Positions 24,368-35,403 are shown, numbered from the stretch's first letter. The stretch: 64,000 nt of DNA from Straminergon stramineum (GCA_963920665.1 OY987268.1:21826501-21890500); one strand, 5' to 3'. Notes: a model not told the origin generated them from the letters alone. Numbers and translations are program-made.

Positions 24368-25348
24368 ATGGCGGCATTGGCGAGTGCTTCCACGATGTTT
24401 CGTGGAGTGGCGGTGTGTGCTTCGGCACCAGGAGTGGGAAGCCCCTCGCAGAGAAGAGGGCGGGTGGGAGTGCGTGCGGAGGTGGAGACTTCTACGAGTC
24501 CTGGGCACATCAACCCTTCCATTCGGAAGGACTCTGATAAGGTGGTGGACACGGTGCAGGCTGGGGAGCTTTCCAAGCCACTCACGGCGTACTGCAGGTA
24601 AGCTGGCCGGGATTCAAGTGTTTCTTAATGCCCTTATATATTCTGGGGTTTAGTCCTTCTCAAGCTGTCTCTGCAATCAATTCTCGTCTCTGCTTTGGAG
24701 CTTCCGTCAAGAGCTTCATTGGTGTCTGTATGTTTTTTACGTGGTGGTTGTGAACTTTCTACTTTTCGTGTTGGTTTTGTTTTCAACCGATCTTTGCCGT
24801 TTGTAGTTAAGTTGAGGAACCTCTACATAGTTGCGTTTCAATGACGAGAGTTTTAAGAGTTTACCAGCATAGTAATGAAACGGAGATGACCACTTAGCAG
24901 CTGGTAATGGTTGAATTGAGTTGGTAAACTCCGTTTCATTTCGTCCATGGTAAATTTTAAAATTTCATTGTGAATCTTTCTTAAGCTCTCCGAGCAAGCC
25001 ATGCACGCCCGTAATTTTTTTTATGTGATTGTGGTTGTGAACGTCTTGCCTTTCTTGTGGTTTTTTCGCTTTTAACCGATCTTTTCCATTTGAAGCTCAG
25101 TCGAGGAACTTCCACATAATTGCGTTTCAATTTTTCTCAAGCACTCTCAGCAATCTATCCACCATCTCTGCTTTGGAAGATTACGGTTTTGAAGATTTCC
25201 TTTTTTTCCTCTGAAATTGTTCTTAAACTGTGATCATGTGTCGTGCAGATGCTGGAGATCGGAGATATTCCCACTGTGCAACGGAGCTCATGTGAAGTTC
25301 AACAAGGAAACCGGTGACAATGTGGGACCTCTTCTGTTAAAGAAGTAG
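24368..25348 (+). CDS. NEET: NEET (CDGSH-type) [2Fe-2S] protein, plastid/mitochondrial form
   Basis: Two exons, 24368-24597 and 25249-25348, join with a GTAAGC donor and TGCAG acceptor to give 109 residues, close to the 108 of Arabidopsis NEET (At5g51720). Plant NEET is a homodimeric [2Fe-2S] protein of chloroplasts and mitochondria linked to iron homeostasis, reactive-oxygen control and cluster transfer. The first 40 residues (start [13 protein letters not shown]) are rich in Ala, Ser and Arg and low in acids, like a transit peptide. The mature part has [16 protein letters not shown], then [15 protein letters not shown], then FPLCNGAH, then the end NVGPLLLKK. The ligands Cys, Cys, Cys and His are all present. 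The Asp of the CDGSH signature is Asn here. The first ATG was chosen because it gives the expected length. Confidence 0.95.
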
Positions 25349-26096
25349 AACCCATAACGAGAGAGCCTGTGTAGTAGTATCTGAACTGAGCTTGCAGAGT
25401 GTAAAGGTAGGGCATGGGTCCCTACTCTGTAGAATGTGGTATGATAACGGACATAAAGAGCATCTGTTTGTATCGAACTAGTTGGACTTTGCAACAAGTG
25501 TGGGTTCGTGTTTAATGTGAAGTTTGCCCATTGGCCGTATTCAATGTAATGGTGGTGGACGTTTAATTGCCAAATTGTGAATTTGCCAAGACGAAGACTG
25601 AACTGAAACCCTTTTTCAATCTTATGGTTTTCTGTTTTGAATGTGGTCGTAACTTTGGATCAGCTGTTTCCGAGACACAGTTACTGTGCATTGGAGTTGT
25701 GAGGCTTGCTTATTCCCGTGGTCAATCACAACTCCTGCACCCGAGCGCAGTTGTGTGGAGCGCACCTGGAAAAAGAAAGCTTTGTTTTGGAATAGGAAGG
25801 TGGTTCATAGAGATAGAGGATAGTGGCGGAGCATTGAGAAGTGCTTCAGACATGCGGAGGATGGAAAATGCATGATACCACAAATGATTGAATTTGAGAA
25901 TTTTGAATATATGTTGAATTGAAGTGTTCAAATTAGCAATGAGAGATTTTGAAATACAAAATTAATGACCTACAAAAATTTTGAGTTTTTTTTAACTTCT
26001 TTTTCCTTTTTTCTCAAGTAGGGAAAACAACCCCTTGAAAGATAGTACGAATACTTCATTAGACTCGAAGGGGAGTATGCTAATATTTGTGCACAT
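25349..26096. other. 3' flank of NEET and spacer
   Basis: Probable 3' untranslated region to about 25560, then AT-rich spacer. Frames at 25567-25875 (+) and 25722-25931 (-) overlap on opposite strands and show no motif. Confidence 0.4.
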
Positions 26097-26099
26097 ATT

Positions 26100-26283
26100 C
26101 ACTAGAAGAAATTTGTGTTCATTGATCTAATGTGTTTTTGTTAAATAACACAAAACTGTGTTGGAAATAACAAAGATTTGTAGGATTGTGACTAAAATAA
26201 TGCTAAACTACGTTATTTCCAACACAGTTTTGTATTATTTCACAAAAACACATTAGATCAATGAATTCAAATTTCTTCTAGTG
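26100..26283. mobile_element. CACTA-type foldback MITE, 184 bp
   Basis: Starts CACTAGAAGAAATTTG and ends in its exact inverse CAAATTTCTTCTAGTG. The near-perfect inverted repeat continues inward for about 70 bp on each side. It is flanked on both sides by ATT (26097-26099 and 26284-26286), a 3-bp target duplication. CACTA termini with a 3-bp duplication are the signature of the CACTA (En/Spm) superfamily. Non-coding. Confidence 0.75.
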
Positions 26284-26286
26284 ATT

Positions 26287-27248
26287 CTCATGTTGTAGAG
26301 ATAGTTCACAGTTTTAGGATACACAACTAACAATTTCATAAGAGTGATGCAGCATACAATACCATCATTCTTGAATATTGGGTTAAATGTCTTTATAGAC
26401 AAGCTCAATAGAAGCTACTAGATTTATGGGAAGATTTTCTAAAGTTGTACATACATGCAAAAGATGAGTTGATCCTACTTTATAAGGGAAGGATTGTTGT
26501 AGCCTAGGGCCTTACTAATAATACACAAGAATGTTAAATGGATATGCTATACATGCTTCTGAATTGATATCCTAAGAAAAATGATTGTTAAGAGGATGGT
26601 AAATCTAGTTGGTGGTTTGATTATAGACCTCTAGAAACAAATATTTTCCACATGTGTCAAATTGGGCATATTCTATGAGAAAGATGAAGAAGTGATGTAG
26701 TTTGTTCTTGAATTTACTTTACACCTATTCATTGTATTAATAAATATATATAAAGATATTATGGTATAATATAATATTTTGTAAAGTAATATGAATTGCA
26801 TTCTAGCCCAGCTCCCATACCAAAATCAAGAATGCAAATCATCCTCCCTAACATTCATAGAAGTTCTGTTGTAGTTGTTGATTACCCCTTAAAGAAAGCA
26901 ACCTCCTATAATCAATGTAAGCACTCACCAAAATGTTCGGATTATTGAACCAATAAGTGCATTGACTTTATTTCTACAGGAAAGTCATCCATTGAATAAT
27001 CCAAGATTGCACTTAGTTGGAAGTTGATAACAAATACAAAACTTTTAAACATGTGAAAATATACCATGTGAGAGAAAACAAACTCTTGCATGTTGAAAGT
27101 TTAATTTAACTTTTAAACATAAAACTTTGAATTCCCATAATTATTGCATATGATAACCAATTAATTCTTACTTCCATAAGCTGGAATCTGCTCCAAATTG
27201 TTAACAACCCTTAAATTTAGAAAATTATATTAAAATTAAACAATAGGA
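26287..27248. other. Intergenic, no gene seen
   Basis: AT-rich spacer between the CACTA-type MITE and the tRNA gene. No open frame of note. T-runs just below 27240 (minus-strand sense) could end transcription of the tRNA gene. Confidence 0.5.
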
Positions 27249-27319
27249 TGCACCGGCCGGGAATCGAACCCGGGTCTGTACCGTGGCAGGGTACTATTCT
27301 ACCACTAGACCACCGGTGC
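27249..27319 (-). tRNA. trnG-GCC: tRNA-Gly (GCC)
   Basis: The minus strand gives a 71-nt cloverleaf. The acceptor stem GCACCGG pairs with CCGGTGC, with discriminator A. The D-arm region (TCTAGTGGTAGAA), the anticodon loop with GCC (CTGCCAC) and the T-loop GGTTCGATTCC are all canonical, and the last also serves as the pol III B box. It is nearly identical to the usual plant nuclear tRNA-Gly(GCC), with a compensated G-C pair in the acceptor stem. T-rich sequence follows as a pol III stop. Codons read: GGC and GGU. No intron; CCA is not encoded, as normal. Confidence 0.97.
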
Positions 27320-27737
27320 CCAGGAATCTGAGAGATGTCAGACTCTTTCATGTCTCTCCGACAATATCTTTGAACCCATAACATAATCTTCCAGAGTAGA
27401 ATAGCTGTTCCTAAATGAAATCATTTTACAAAAATTGTAATGTGTACACTTTCAGTGTACTTTTAGAAGCACTAAAACTCAGATGTCAGTCAGCCAAGCA
27501 TCTTTCAAAGCAACGACCATAACGATCATCACCAAGGCAACAACATACTTGGAATGGGCCAAATGGAGAGCCCACACTTTCTGTTGGACAGCTAAAGCAT
27601 GTTGGGAATCTCGTAGATCCCACCGTTGAAGTCCACAGTGGCCAAGTAAACCAATCTTGCAAATCGATTGGCAGCTTGTCCAGTTGTAGAAAGTGGGGTT
27701 CAAGGTGCCCATATTCATGCACAGTTGGGTGAGAAAG
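27320..27737 (-). other. 3' flank of the CDIN1 gene
   Basis: Lies between the CDIN1 stop codon and the tRNA gene. Probably the 3' untranslated region of CDIN1 (minus strand). The frame reading through 27479-27784 on the minus strand is an intron/exon/UTR read-through, not a separate gene. Confidence 0.5.
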
Positions 27738-29547
27738 TTATGGCCTAGCTTGCACGGGTAATACAGCAAGACAATAAACTTCACTTTTGTCCGGGAAGTG
27801 ATCCATCAGAAGAATGTCGGGATTGTCGTTAAGTTCATCTATATATCCGAACCAGTAGATAACCATTCCCGGACCAAACCTGTTCACATAACTGCACCCA
27901 GATTTGAACTTTAGGGCGATAAATTACGCACAGCCAAAAGTCACGAGGCAGAAATGACAGAAACCACGGATTTGGGATTTTAGACAAAAACTCTGCGTTC
28001 AGTCGTTTGGGCATCAGAAATATACTGTTTAAGCTGGCTTAGGGTAGCATAAATGCATTAGGCCATCATACCAAATCATAAACAGATTTTATTTTGTAAG
28101 TTCATGCAAAGGCAATATAGGAAACGACCAGAAATTCGGAGGATTTGCGAAGGGTAGAGATACCTTTGAAATTGATCACTGCCTTGAGATTTGTGGATAT
28201 GTTCATCTCCAAATGAGGCTTTGCTATCGATCCAGTTTACCATGCGACCACACACACCTATTGGAGCATCCAGCTTCACATCAGGGGTTTTGCTAAAGCC
28301 AGCTGCCCTCAAGTCGTCCTCTGACTGGTAAGAAATACCCAGCTCTTGCAATTTCTCATACAGCAGCATTTCGTATCTGCAAGGTAATGTCAACATGAAT
28401 ATAAGGGTACGCTTTGACCAAATTAAGAAGAGAACTGCCTCCAAGAGCCAAGAAGTGGTTGAACATCTGCCAGCAAGGCCATCGACATTAAGCTTCGAGC
28501 TTTAAGTATGCGCAAGTGATGACAATGACATAGTACAGGATCTCTATCCCATGCCTCGAACTTACTCTAATCCAGTAACCCTTCGTATCGTCTCCACCGC
28601 AGGAGAACTCACGGTGTCATTGTCAATGCAACGAAACACGTCTGCACAGAGCCTGCCCCTTGAAACTGTGGCAGCACTTTCTCTGTTTGCAACCCTCTGC
28701 GCCTGGACCATTGTCGACGAGTCCGGTAACGAAGATGGATCCTTAAGGCAAGCGCTCACCTGATGCTTTTGCAAGCCTGCCATGTGCTCCAACAAAATGC
28801 GCATCAGAAAGCAGGGAGGAATATCATATACCCTGCTGATCTCCAATATATCTTCCCCACCTGAATACCTAAATCCAAGATTGAAGCCAGTTAGCGAACC
28901 CTAAGAGGAACCATTTGCGTCCTTTTAAACACTTTAACGTATGTAGGACTGTGATTCGGGGGAGATGTATAGAGCTCTAGAGATCTTTGGGTTCAAGAGC
29001 CAAACTCTCTTGAGATAAAATTTTATCCCAACGAAAGAATCTCTTATGCAATTTCAAAGCGGGAGGTTGTAGATCGCTATTAATGACAGTAGATTAACCC
29101 CATTTCCATTCAAAGATGCGTGGCCAAGACGTTCAGCAAAGCCATGTTTACACCCAACTTGCTAATCGAAGGCCAACCTAGTGTATGAATAGATAACTTG
29201 CTATTGGTAACAGGGGTCAGCATAGGAGACGGCATCCGGTCCGTAACAATTATAGTATCCTCTACCATAGATCAATCTAGAGAAGCAATAAAAAAACTCT
29301 TAAATGTAAGATCACTTAAGAGAGTCCGGTCATTGCAAATTACACACCTTGCGATGAATTCTTGAATACGTTGCCTCGTGCGGAACTTGTGATGTTGCAT
29401 CCGAATTTGACGCGAGCTTTCCTGTGACTTTATGGCCACCACGGTATCGAACTCCACCCATGGATACTTCTCCTTCACAGCTTCCAAGATTTTCTTGTCC
29501 TCTTGCAATAGTGCTTGCCGGAGTTCGGCATACACGGCTGCCTTCAT
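27738..29547 (-). CDS. CDIN1: CDIN1 (C15orf41) orthologue, predicted TPD-motif nuclease
   Basis: Four minus-strand exons, 29547-29348, 28868-28566, 28376-28164 and 27891-27738, join in frame to 289 residues; human CDIN1 has 281. In humans this protein binds codanin-1, is mutated in congenital dyserythropoietic anaemia type I, and is predicted to be a PD-(D/E)xK-type nuclease. Its role in plants is not known to me. Visible landmarks: helical N-terminus with RQRIQEFIARYSGGED; LKDPSSLPD; a long VFRCIDND segment; GFSKTPDVKLDAPIGV with the TPD motif; WIDSKASFGDE (the E/DxK-like catalytic strand); and the end YVNRFGPGMVIYWFGYIDEL. All introns are GT-AG. The start ATG at 29547 fits the family's N-terminus. 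It carries about 21 extra residues after LPD relative to the human protein. A hAT-type element lies about 550 bp upstream. Confidence 0.9.
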
Positions 29548-30095
29548 TCTCCGCTCAAAACGATCCTAGAATGAGGCTGAGAAACAACGTCCGATTCACC
29601 AGGAATCCTCGTGCCTGATAAGTGACAATTAATGCATTGTTTCTTTTAATCACGTCCGTGCAGATCAAAACCCTAGAAAATTAAAACCCAGCATCCGGAT
29701 CACAAGAAACTGACTGAGGGTGCACTATATTCCATGAAAACGCCAAAAAATCACACTAATCAACCACTTTCAGGAATTCAGAATAGGGCTTGGCATCACC
29801 TCACTTTTTTCACTGTGGTGCCTAGTTTGTTCCACAACGACGAGAGAAACTCAACAAATGGAACATTCGAAAAATGCGCAAAATCACAGAGTGCCTGAAA
29901 CCTAAATCAATCCATCCATCCAAAGGGCACAGACTCTCCTGCGACACGGCATAACCGAACTCACTGGTGAGCAACATTGGAAATTAGCGACATAGCTAAT
30001 GCACATGAAGGGATGTAAACTCCTTTGGAAGTCCTGCACCCTAATTTATTGAACACACCTGCACGAGCTGGATCTGTGGAATTGCTTTGCACCGA
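29548..30095 (-). promoter_or_regulatory. 5' flank of CDIN1
   Basis: Moderately GC-rich sequence upstream of the CDIN1 start, up to the hAT-type insertion at 30104. It likely holds the promoter and leader of the gene. No individual site is claimed. Confidence 0.35.
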
Positions 30096-31083
30096 CTCGT
30101 GACCAGTGTTCGGGAAATTTTCCGAGGTCCTCCAGCTGATTTCCTCCTTCCGCAAAAATGAACCGGTTTTTTTTAATGGGCACCGGTTACATCCTTTGAA
30201 TCACAAAAAGTACCGGTTTATTTCCTCCAATTTCAATTTCTCACCGGCAAATTTCCCCTAAATTGAAATTGGCACCAGCTAAATTGCAAAATTTGTATAA
30301 CATTTAGAAAAAAAGATTAAAAATGAAAGTACTAATTAATATTGCATCCTTAGCCAAAATTGAACTTGACAAAGTCCTTCACCACTTGAAGGCCAGGGAT
30401 CCCCCAACCCATGCAATATGGAGTTGAGGATGGTTATAAAAAGGTTGCATGAAATCAAAAGAGTTCAGGAAGTACCAATTTTATGTCTTCAAATATTTCT
30501 TTTGTTGCCCCTGTAAGGTACCACTCAGGATTTGCATATAAATGGTAAAACTTAGAAGAATTATTCCCTAGGTCAATGGCCTCTTCTATTATGTTGTCAC
30601 AGTCTTTGTTAGGTCCTCCTAAGGCCAATCGCATGACACTGTCCAAATTGGATGTTTTCATGCAATTTCAAAGTTTTTCCTCTAGCAACTTCGGGAGGTG
30701 CCTTGCACTGCTACGAGATGGCAAGCCACAACTCTGTGAGCTGCGAGCTAGTAAGGTTTCACATTTTTTTTCATTTTTTAGTAATTAGAATTACATACTA
30801 GGGCCTTAAGCACAAGTGCAAAGGTTGATATCCAATGGCAACAGACCTTCATTAACCGGGTATTAGCCAATAATTTTTTGGACAAGGCAACTGAAATTCC
30901 CCAAATATTTTAAGGAGGCGGTCAAATATCCTTCAAATTTTGAGTGGCACCAATTGATTTCCAATTCTAGAAATTTCTTCCCGGTTTAGCATCCTTTAAT
31001 TTCAAAATGCAACCAGTTTTTTTCCCAAATCCACCAGCTAACTTTGAACTAATTGCCAGTTTTTTCCGATCATTGCTCGTGAC
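30096..31083. mobile_element. hAT-type non-autonomous element with 8-bp target duplication
   Basis: The element spans 30104-31075 (972 bp). It starts CAGTGTTCGGGAAA and ends, inverted, CAATGATCGGAAAAAA. An exact 8-bp direct repeat CTCGTGAC flanks it at 30096-30103 and 31076-31083. Short inverted repeats beginning CA.TG with an 8-bp duplication mark the hAT superfamily. Inside are repeated ACCGGTT-like words and one 68-codon minus-strand frame (30455-30661, unrecognised), but no complete transposase. Confidence 0.8.
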
Positions 31084-31470
31084 GATGGCATTGCAGGTTC
31101 AGTAGGGTGCCTGAAGCAGGACACTAAACCCGTCCCACAAAGTGAACCATGCAGGGGTGAATTTACCCCTGCGGAAAAAACACAGGAATTTTTTATTTGC
31201 CACACATGATAAAATTTGCAAAAGTTAAATTCATATTTGTAATCCGAGGTTCCAAATTTGTTACTAGGGATAGTAAAATATAGAAATCAAAATAGCACAA
31301 AATAAGGGGCTTTTCTTTACATAACACAAAATTTACCCTACATGGTCCACTTTGTGCAATGGGTTGAGCACCATGCATGTCTATCAATCTAAGGAACTAA
31401 GGAACTAAAGACTTTGTCAATTTAAATTATATCTTCTACAATACGATCAATCAAAATAGTAATTTTAAAA
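31084..31470. other. Spacer beyond the hAT-type element
   Basis: Includes the continuation of the pre-insertion sequence after 31083, then AT-rich DNA. Nothing identifiable. Confidence 0.4.
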
Positions 31471-31932
31471 TCATGAATTTGTCATCTTGAAAAGTTTTGT
31501 TGATAGACCCTTACTAAGATGTACCACCCACTCCAAGAATGTCCTCTTCATTACCCTCTCTAAATCCTCCATAAAAAGTCCTTTGATGCTTGTACAAATG
31601 CCTCCTACGGCCCACCACCATTCTCTTTTTTCACTCACTCTTCTACAAATCTTAAGAACCTCAAAGAACTCAAAGCTTTCAATCATCTTGTGCTTTGAGA
31701 TTCTATTCAACTCCATCTCTCTTGCATAAGACCAAATGTACTTTGAAGTATCCCGCCCATAAAATTGATTCATCCTATTCACTACATAATGCAATGTTTT
31801 GGCTGTTAATGCTTCCTTTTGTTGCTCAACTTGTTGTTGCCTCATAAACAAGTTGAATATCTCAAACATTTGCATTGTGCCTTCATCCAAAATGCTAAGT
31901 AGACCACCCTTTGTTCCATTATGATCTCCCAA
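31471..31932 (-). pseudogene. Retrotransposon Gag-like fragment
   Basis: A 153-codon frame. It contains TSKYIWSYAREMELNRISKH, FEFFEVLKICRRVSE, and near the end FMEDLERVMKRTFLEWV followed by KGLSTKLF. This pattern (a '.YLR.Y.REMELNRV...M' helix, then 'YF.ED.eRVTKRTFLEWv..p.KGLsa.eLL') is one I recognise from Gag-like proteins of plant LTR retrotransposons. The middle is shortened relative to that pattern, and no protease, polymerase or LTR was found beside it. A remnant; the family assignment rests on memory of the pattern. Confidence 0.55.
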
Positions 31933-33694
31933 GGCTCACACAAAATACTATGTACTACTACTCTAAACTTTTTTTATTGGGTTTACCAAAAGATGTCACA
32001 AAGATTTGCAAATAGGTCAAAAATAGCACATGGCCTTCAATGTAAAAATGTTTTGTATAAAAAATTGGATATCCTTGAATCTTCTATCTAATCCTAAACT
32101 TTCTTTCAAATTCCCTTTTCCCCAAAACCTTATCCTTAATTCTTATAATAGCTTAAAATAGCACAGTTGGCTTGGGTTTAACATAAAAGAAAAAAAATCT
32201 CTCTAAATGACTTGAAACTTCACTACAATTTACATCAAATACTTGCATACCAATTTTTACCCAAATTTAAGTTATTGTCCAACTTTGGTGGACATTTTCC
32301 TACTATTGGCTTTTTAACCCTTTCCACAATAAACAAGAAATTGTCATACCTAGCTTTGATGTAGTATTAAAGATGGTAAGTCTCTTCAAATGAATTGAAA
32401 CTTCATGACAATGTAGATCAACTATTCAAATATTCACACATAAATTTTGATCTTGATATAAGACATTGACCAACTTTAATGGACAATTTTCTACTACCAA
32501 CTTATAAACTATTGCTTCTATTTCATAACTTCTCTCACGGTTGCTATTTTGACTATAATTAATTGAGATTAAGTTCAAATCTCAAGAAATTTTTATGGAA
32601 TGCTAATGAAAAGGTAACCTTATTTTTTTTTCATCAAATTTCACAACCATATAATCAAAAACCTATGAGATAAGGTCCTTCAAAAGTCGCTATATTAGAT
32701 TCAATAGATACTTGACATCCTCAACTTCAACACATTATAACCACCAATACTTAAAAAAAAAAAAAAAAAATGCTTCCAAATTTCTTGTGCTAGTATTGTA
32801 TCTTCATCAAAACAAAACCTCAACTCAAATGGAAACACCTATAGTACACAATAGCTAGAAAACCCAATGTCAAGTATTGCCTTCTTCATAAATAATAGAA
32901 ATCATCAACAATAGTTTGCATAAAATGCCATCCTCACTCTCACTACTCACCAAACTAGACCCTCATCCACCTAAATTAACAATTTTTTGTCATTTCAAAT
33001 ATAATTTAATTGTAAATTTTTTCAAAATTTTTTTTTTATCTTTTAAATATATAGTTAGATTTTTAAAATTATTTAGATATGTGAGGACTAAGTGCCAAAA
33101 AATTCATCTCATATACATTTTTCTACTTATTCGTGATTTAATATACATTCAACTTCTTACCAAAATCTATTTTGAAATATCTTTTAAACAAAAATTTTAA
33201 ATCCCTAAAATCTTTTGCAATATTGATTTTTTTTATTAAAAAAATAAATTTATAGCTTAATATACATAAAATTTTCTACAAGTCAATTTAAATTTTCTTA
33301 ATTTCATAAGAGTTTATTACAAAACTAATTTCAAAATGATCAATAAAATTGAAAATGCTTCATGTGATCATTATTGTTTATTGTGCACTAAAAATGCAAT
33401 CCAAAAATGCAAGCTATTTGAGTAACCACAACCATAGGAAGGGATATCTTAGAGTATTAAGCTATAGTGTTAGAGTTTGGTGCTCCAAGCCCATGTGAAC
33501 ACCAAATTGGTTCTCATATGGTCTTAGAGCACCTAACTCTAATACTATAGCTTAGTGATCCCAAGAGACCTTTTCCAATAGTACCATAGCTTGAAAACAC
33601 CCACAAAGTGACTAGGAAGGGATCCAACAACACTAGCATGTAAGCCTAGAAATGAGAGCCAATGAGCCTTGAGCCTAAGCATAAGTAGATATTG
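31933..33694. other. Very AT-rich intergenic DNA, no gene seen
   Basis: Poly-A tract near 32752-32770, and extremely AT-rich sequence at 32990-33350. The small frame at 32916-33200 is of low complexity. Nothing else is seen. Confidence 0.6.
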
Positions 33695-34020
33695 GCTACA
33701 ACTATGGAAGGTGTTTATAACATATATACTTATAATATGAGTAACCTATAACCATGTAAGGTGCTTGTAACATAGGTACCTCAAACATAGACTCCTATAG
33801 TATAATTAGGTACTTATAATATAAACATCCTATAACCATAGAAAGTGCCTATAACATAGGTATCTAAAGCATAGACACCCATAATATAATTAGGCACTTA
33901 TTATATAAACATACTATAACCATGGAAGGTGCTTATAAGATAGGTACCTACAACATAAACACCTATAATTATAAACATCCTATAACTATGGAAGGGTACT
34001 TATAATATAGGGACCAATAA
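33695..34020. repeat. Tandem array of units of about 84 bp
   Basis: Units start with 'cctataaccatggaaggtgc'-like sequence at about 33744, 33829, 33912 and 33979, with a diverged partial copy from about 33695. Spacings are 85, 83 and 67 bp. Each unit also carries 'ataggtacct' and 'cttataatataaacat'. A minisatellite, non-coding. Confidence 0.75.
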
Positions 34021-34264
34021 CATAAGAGACTAGGCTTCTAAGCTCGTGGGCTCAAGATCCTAGGCTCACATACTAGCAACTGTAGGAAGGGATCATCTAC
34101 CTTTATAATTACGTGGTGCAAATTTAATGTAAAAATGTATATTTAGACTAGGTTATTGATGTAGTAAGGTTTGTAAAAAAGTAAATTTCCTAGTTACACT
34201 ATAAGGTCATGAACTTTAGAAAACTAGAATCTTGTTTACAAAATTGTTAGCATCAAAGGTTCTT

Positions 34265-34919
34265 TCAACCCCTCAATGCCCAAAGCCTTATTTTGGCTTC
34301 TTGAAATTTGCTCTAAATTGAACAAAATGCCAACATTTTGATAAGTTTTATCAATTATATGTGAATTGTAAGCGTACAAATTCAAACTAGATATATTAGA
34401 AATCATAAGGGAAAAGAAAACACAACAATGACACATATAGATTGAAAGATTATAATGTTTGATCATGAAGGTGTCAAAATTGTGAAAGTGATTTGAAGTC
34501 TTTCAATCCTATTTTCCAATATCAAATCTAAAAAATTGGTCACAAAAAAAATATGAGATTAAAGGACATAACAAATATAACCCCAATCAATTTATAACTT
34601 CTCAAAATCTATTCTATAATTTTTTTAAATGAATTTTTAATGTAATTTTTTCTCCAAGATCTAGTGTATTTGAGGCTCATTTCTAAGAGTCCTCAACACC
34701 AAAAAATCAAGATTTGCAATGGACACCCTTGCACAAAATCTTGAATAGGAAAATCCTAATCATTCATTTTCAAAATCAAATTTTTGATGCTAAACTAGGC
34801 ATAAAGAGAATTTTTCAAAAGTATAAACTATTAAAAATAGAAACTTGGTCAAGTTTTATTTAACTTCAAAGTATTGTCTTCCACACCAAAATTTGGTGCC
34901 TCTAGCATTTAGGGGTTAA
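34265..34919. mobile_element. TTAA-type non-autonomous element (family C), 655 bp
   Basis: Right boundary TTAA at 34916-34919 after GCATTTAGGGG. The left boundary is TCAA (34265-34268, a one-base change from TTAA) followed by CCCCTCAATGCCCAAAGCC. The interior aligns along its length with the copy at 44559-45219, including 'aacaaaatgccaacattttg' and the end 'gtgcctc.gcatttagggg'. Confidence 0.7.
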
Positions 34920-35403
34920 TAAAACCTTGCTTTACTATCATTTTGAAAGAACATGATTTCAATCAACTCAACCCTAGAAAGCCACGGTCCCCTATAACCA
35001 AGATAGTCACCAAATACTTTAATTATTGAACCAATAGGTACATTCTTTATTTCTAGAGTTGAAAGTGAAGTCATCCATCAAACCTCTTAGGTTCACACCA
35101 TCCTTAGAAGGTTAAAATGCAATCTAAAATAAATCTAACATGAACCAAGTGGTTCATCTCCATGAATACCCTTACTAAGAAGTCTAAATTACTTTTGCCC
35201 GACATCTTGAGCTCATGTTTGCAAATAGATGAAAGTTTTGCCAGTATTTTACTTATTTCACCCATGCACGCTATTACAGTAGTCTAACTATCTCAGAATC
35301 TGTGACTGCACTCTCGGCATTTGTCCAACTTTCTCAATAAAACAAAGTTCTGCTACTGAGCGCAGTGGGTAGGGTGCAACTGCGGAGAGCCAACCCCACT
35401 ACC
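34920..35403. other. Intergenic, no gene seen
   Basis: AT-rich until about 35330, where composition rises toward the next block. Nothing identified. Confidence 0.5.

Noticed and set aside
24005..24585. Long minus-strand frames (157-167 codons) opposite the NEET leader
   Set aside because: They are kept open by the 48-bp repeats, whose length is a multiple of three, and consist of repeated N/Q/P/F units. They are antisense to the supported NEET exon.
24252..24653. A 133-codon plus-strand frame overlapping NEET exon 1
   Set aside because: Out of frame with NEET, open because of the same repeats, and running past the splice donor into the intron.
27479..27784. A 101-codon minus-strand frame near the CDIN1 end
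   Set aside because: It is in a different frame over the last CDIN1 exon and 3' flank. The in-frame reading gives the conserved CDIN1 C-terminus and a stop at 27738.
29090..29110. ATTAACCCC-type sequence near 29090, as a TTAA-element end
   Set aside because: It lies in CDIN1 intron 1 with no matching inverted end nearby, and the bases after CCCC do not follow the family pattern.
30455..30661. A 68-codon minus-strand frame as a hAT transposase piece
   Set aside because: It lies inside the hAT-type element, but I recognised no hAT dimerisation or catalytic motif. It is left as part of the element only.
35340..35400. A tRNA-like or SINE-like internal promoter in 'agcgcagtgggtagggtgc'
   Set aside because: No matching B box and no foldable tRNA-like structure.
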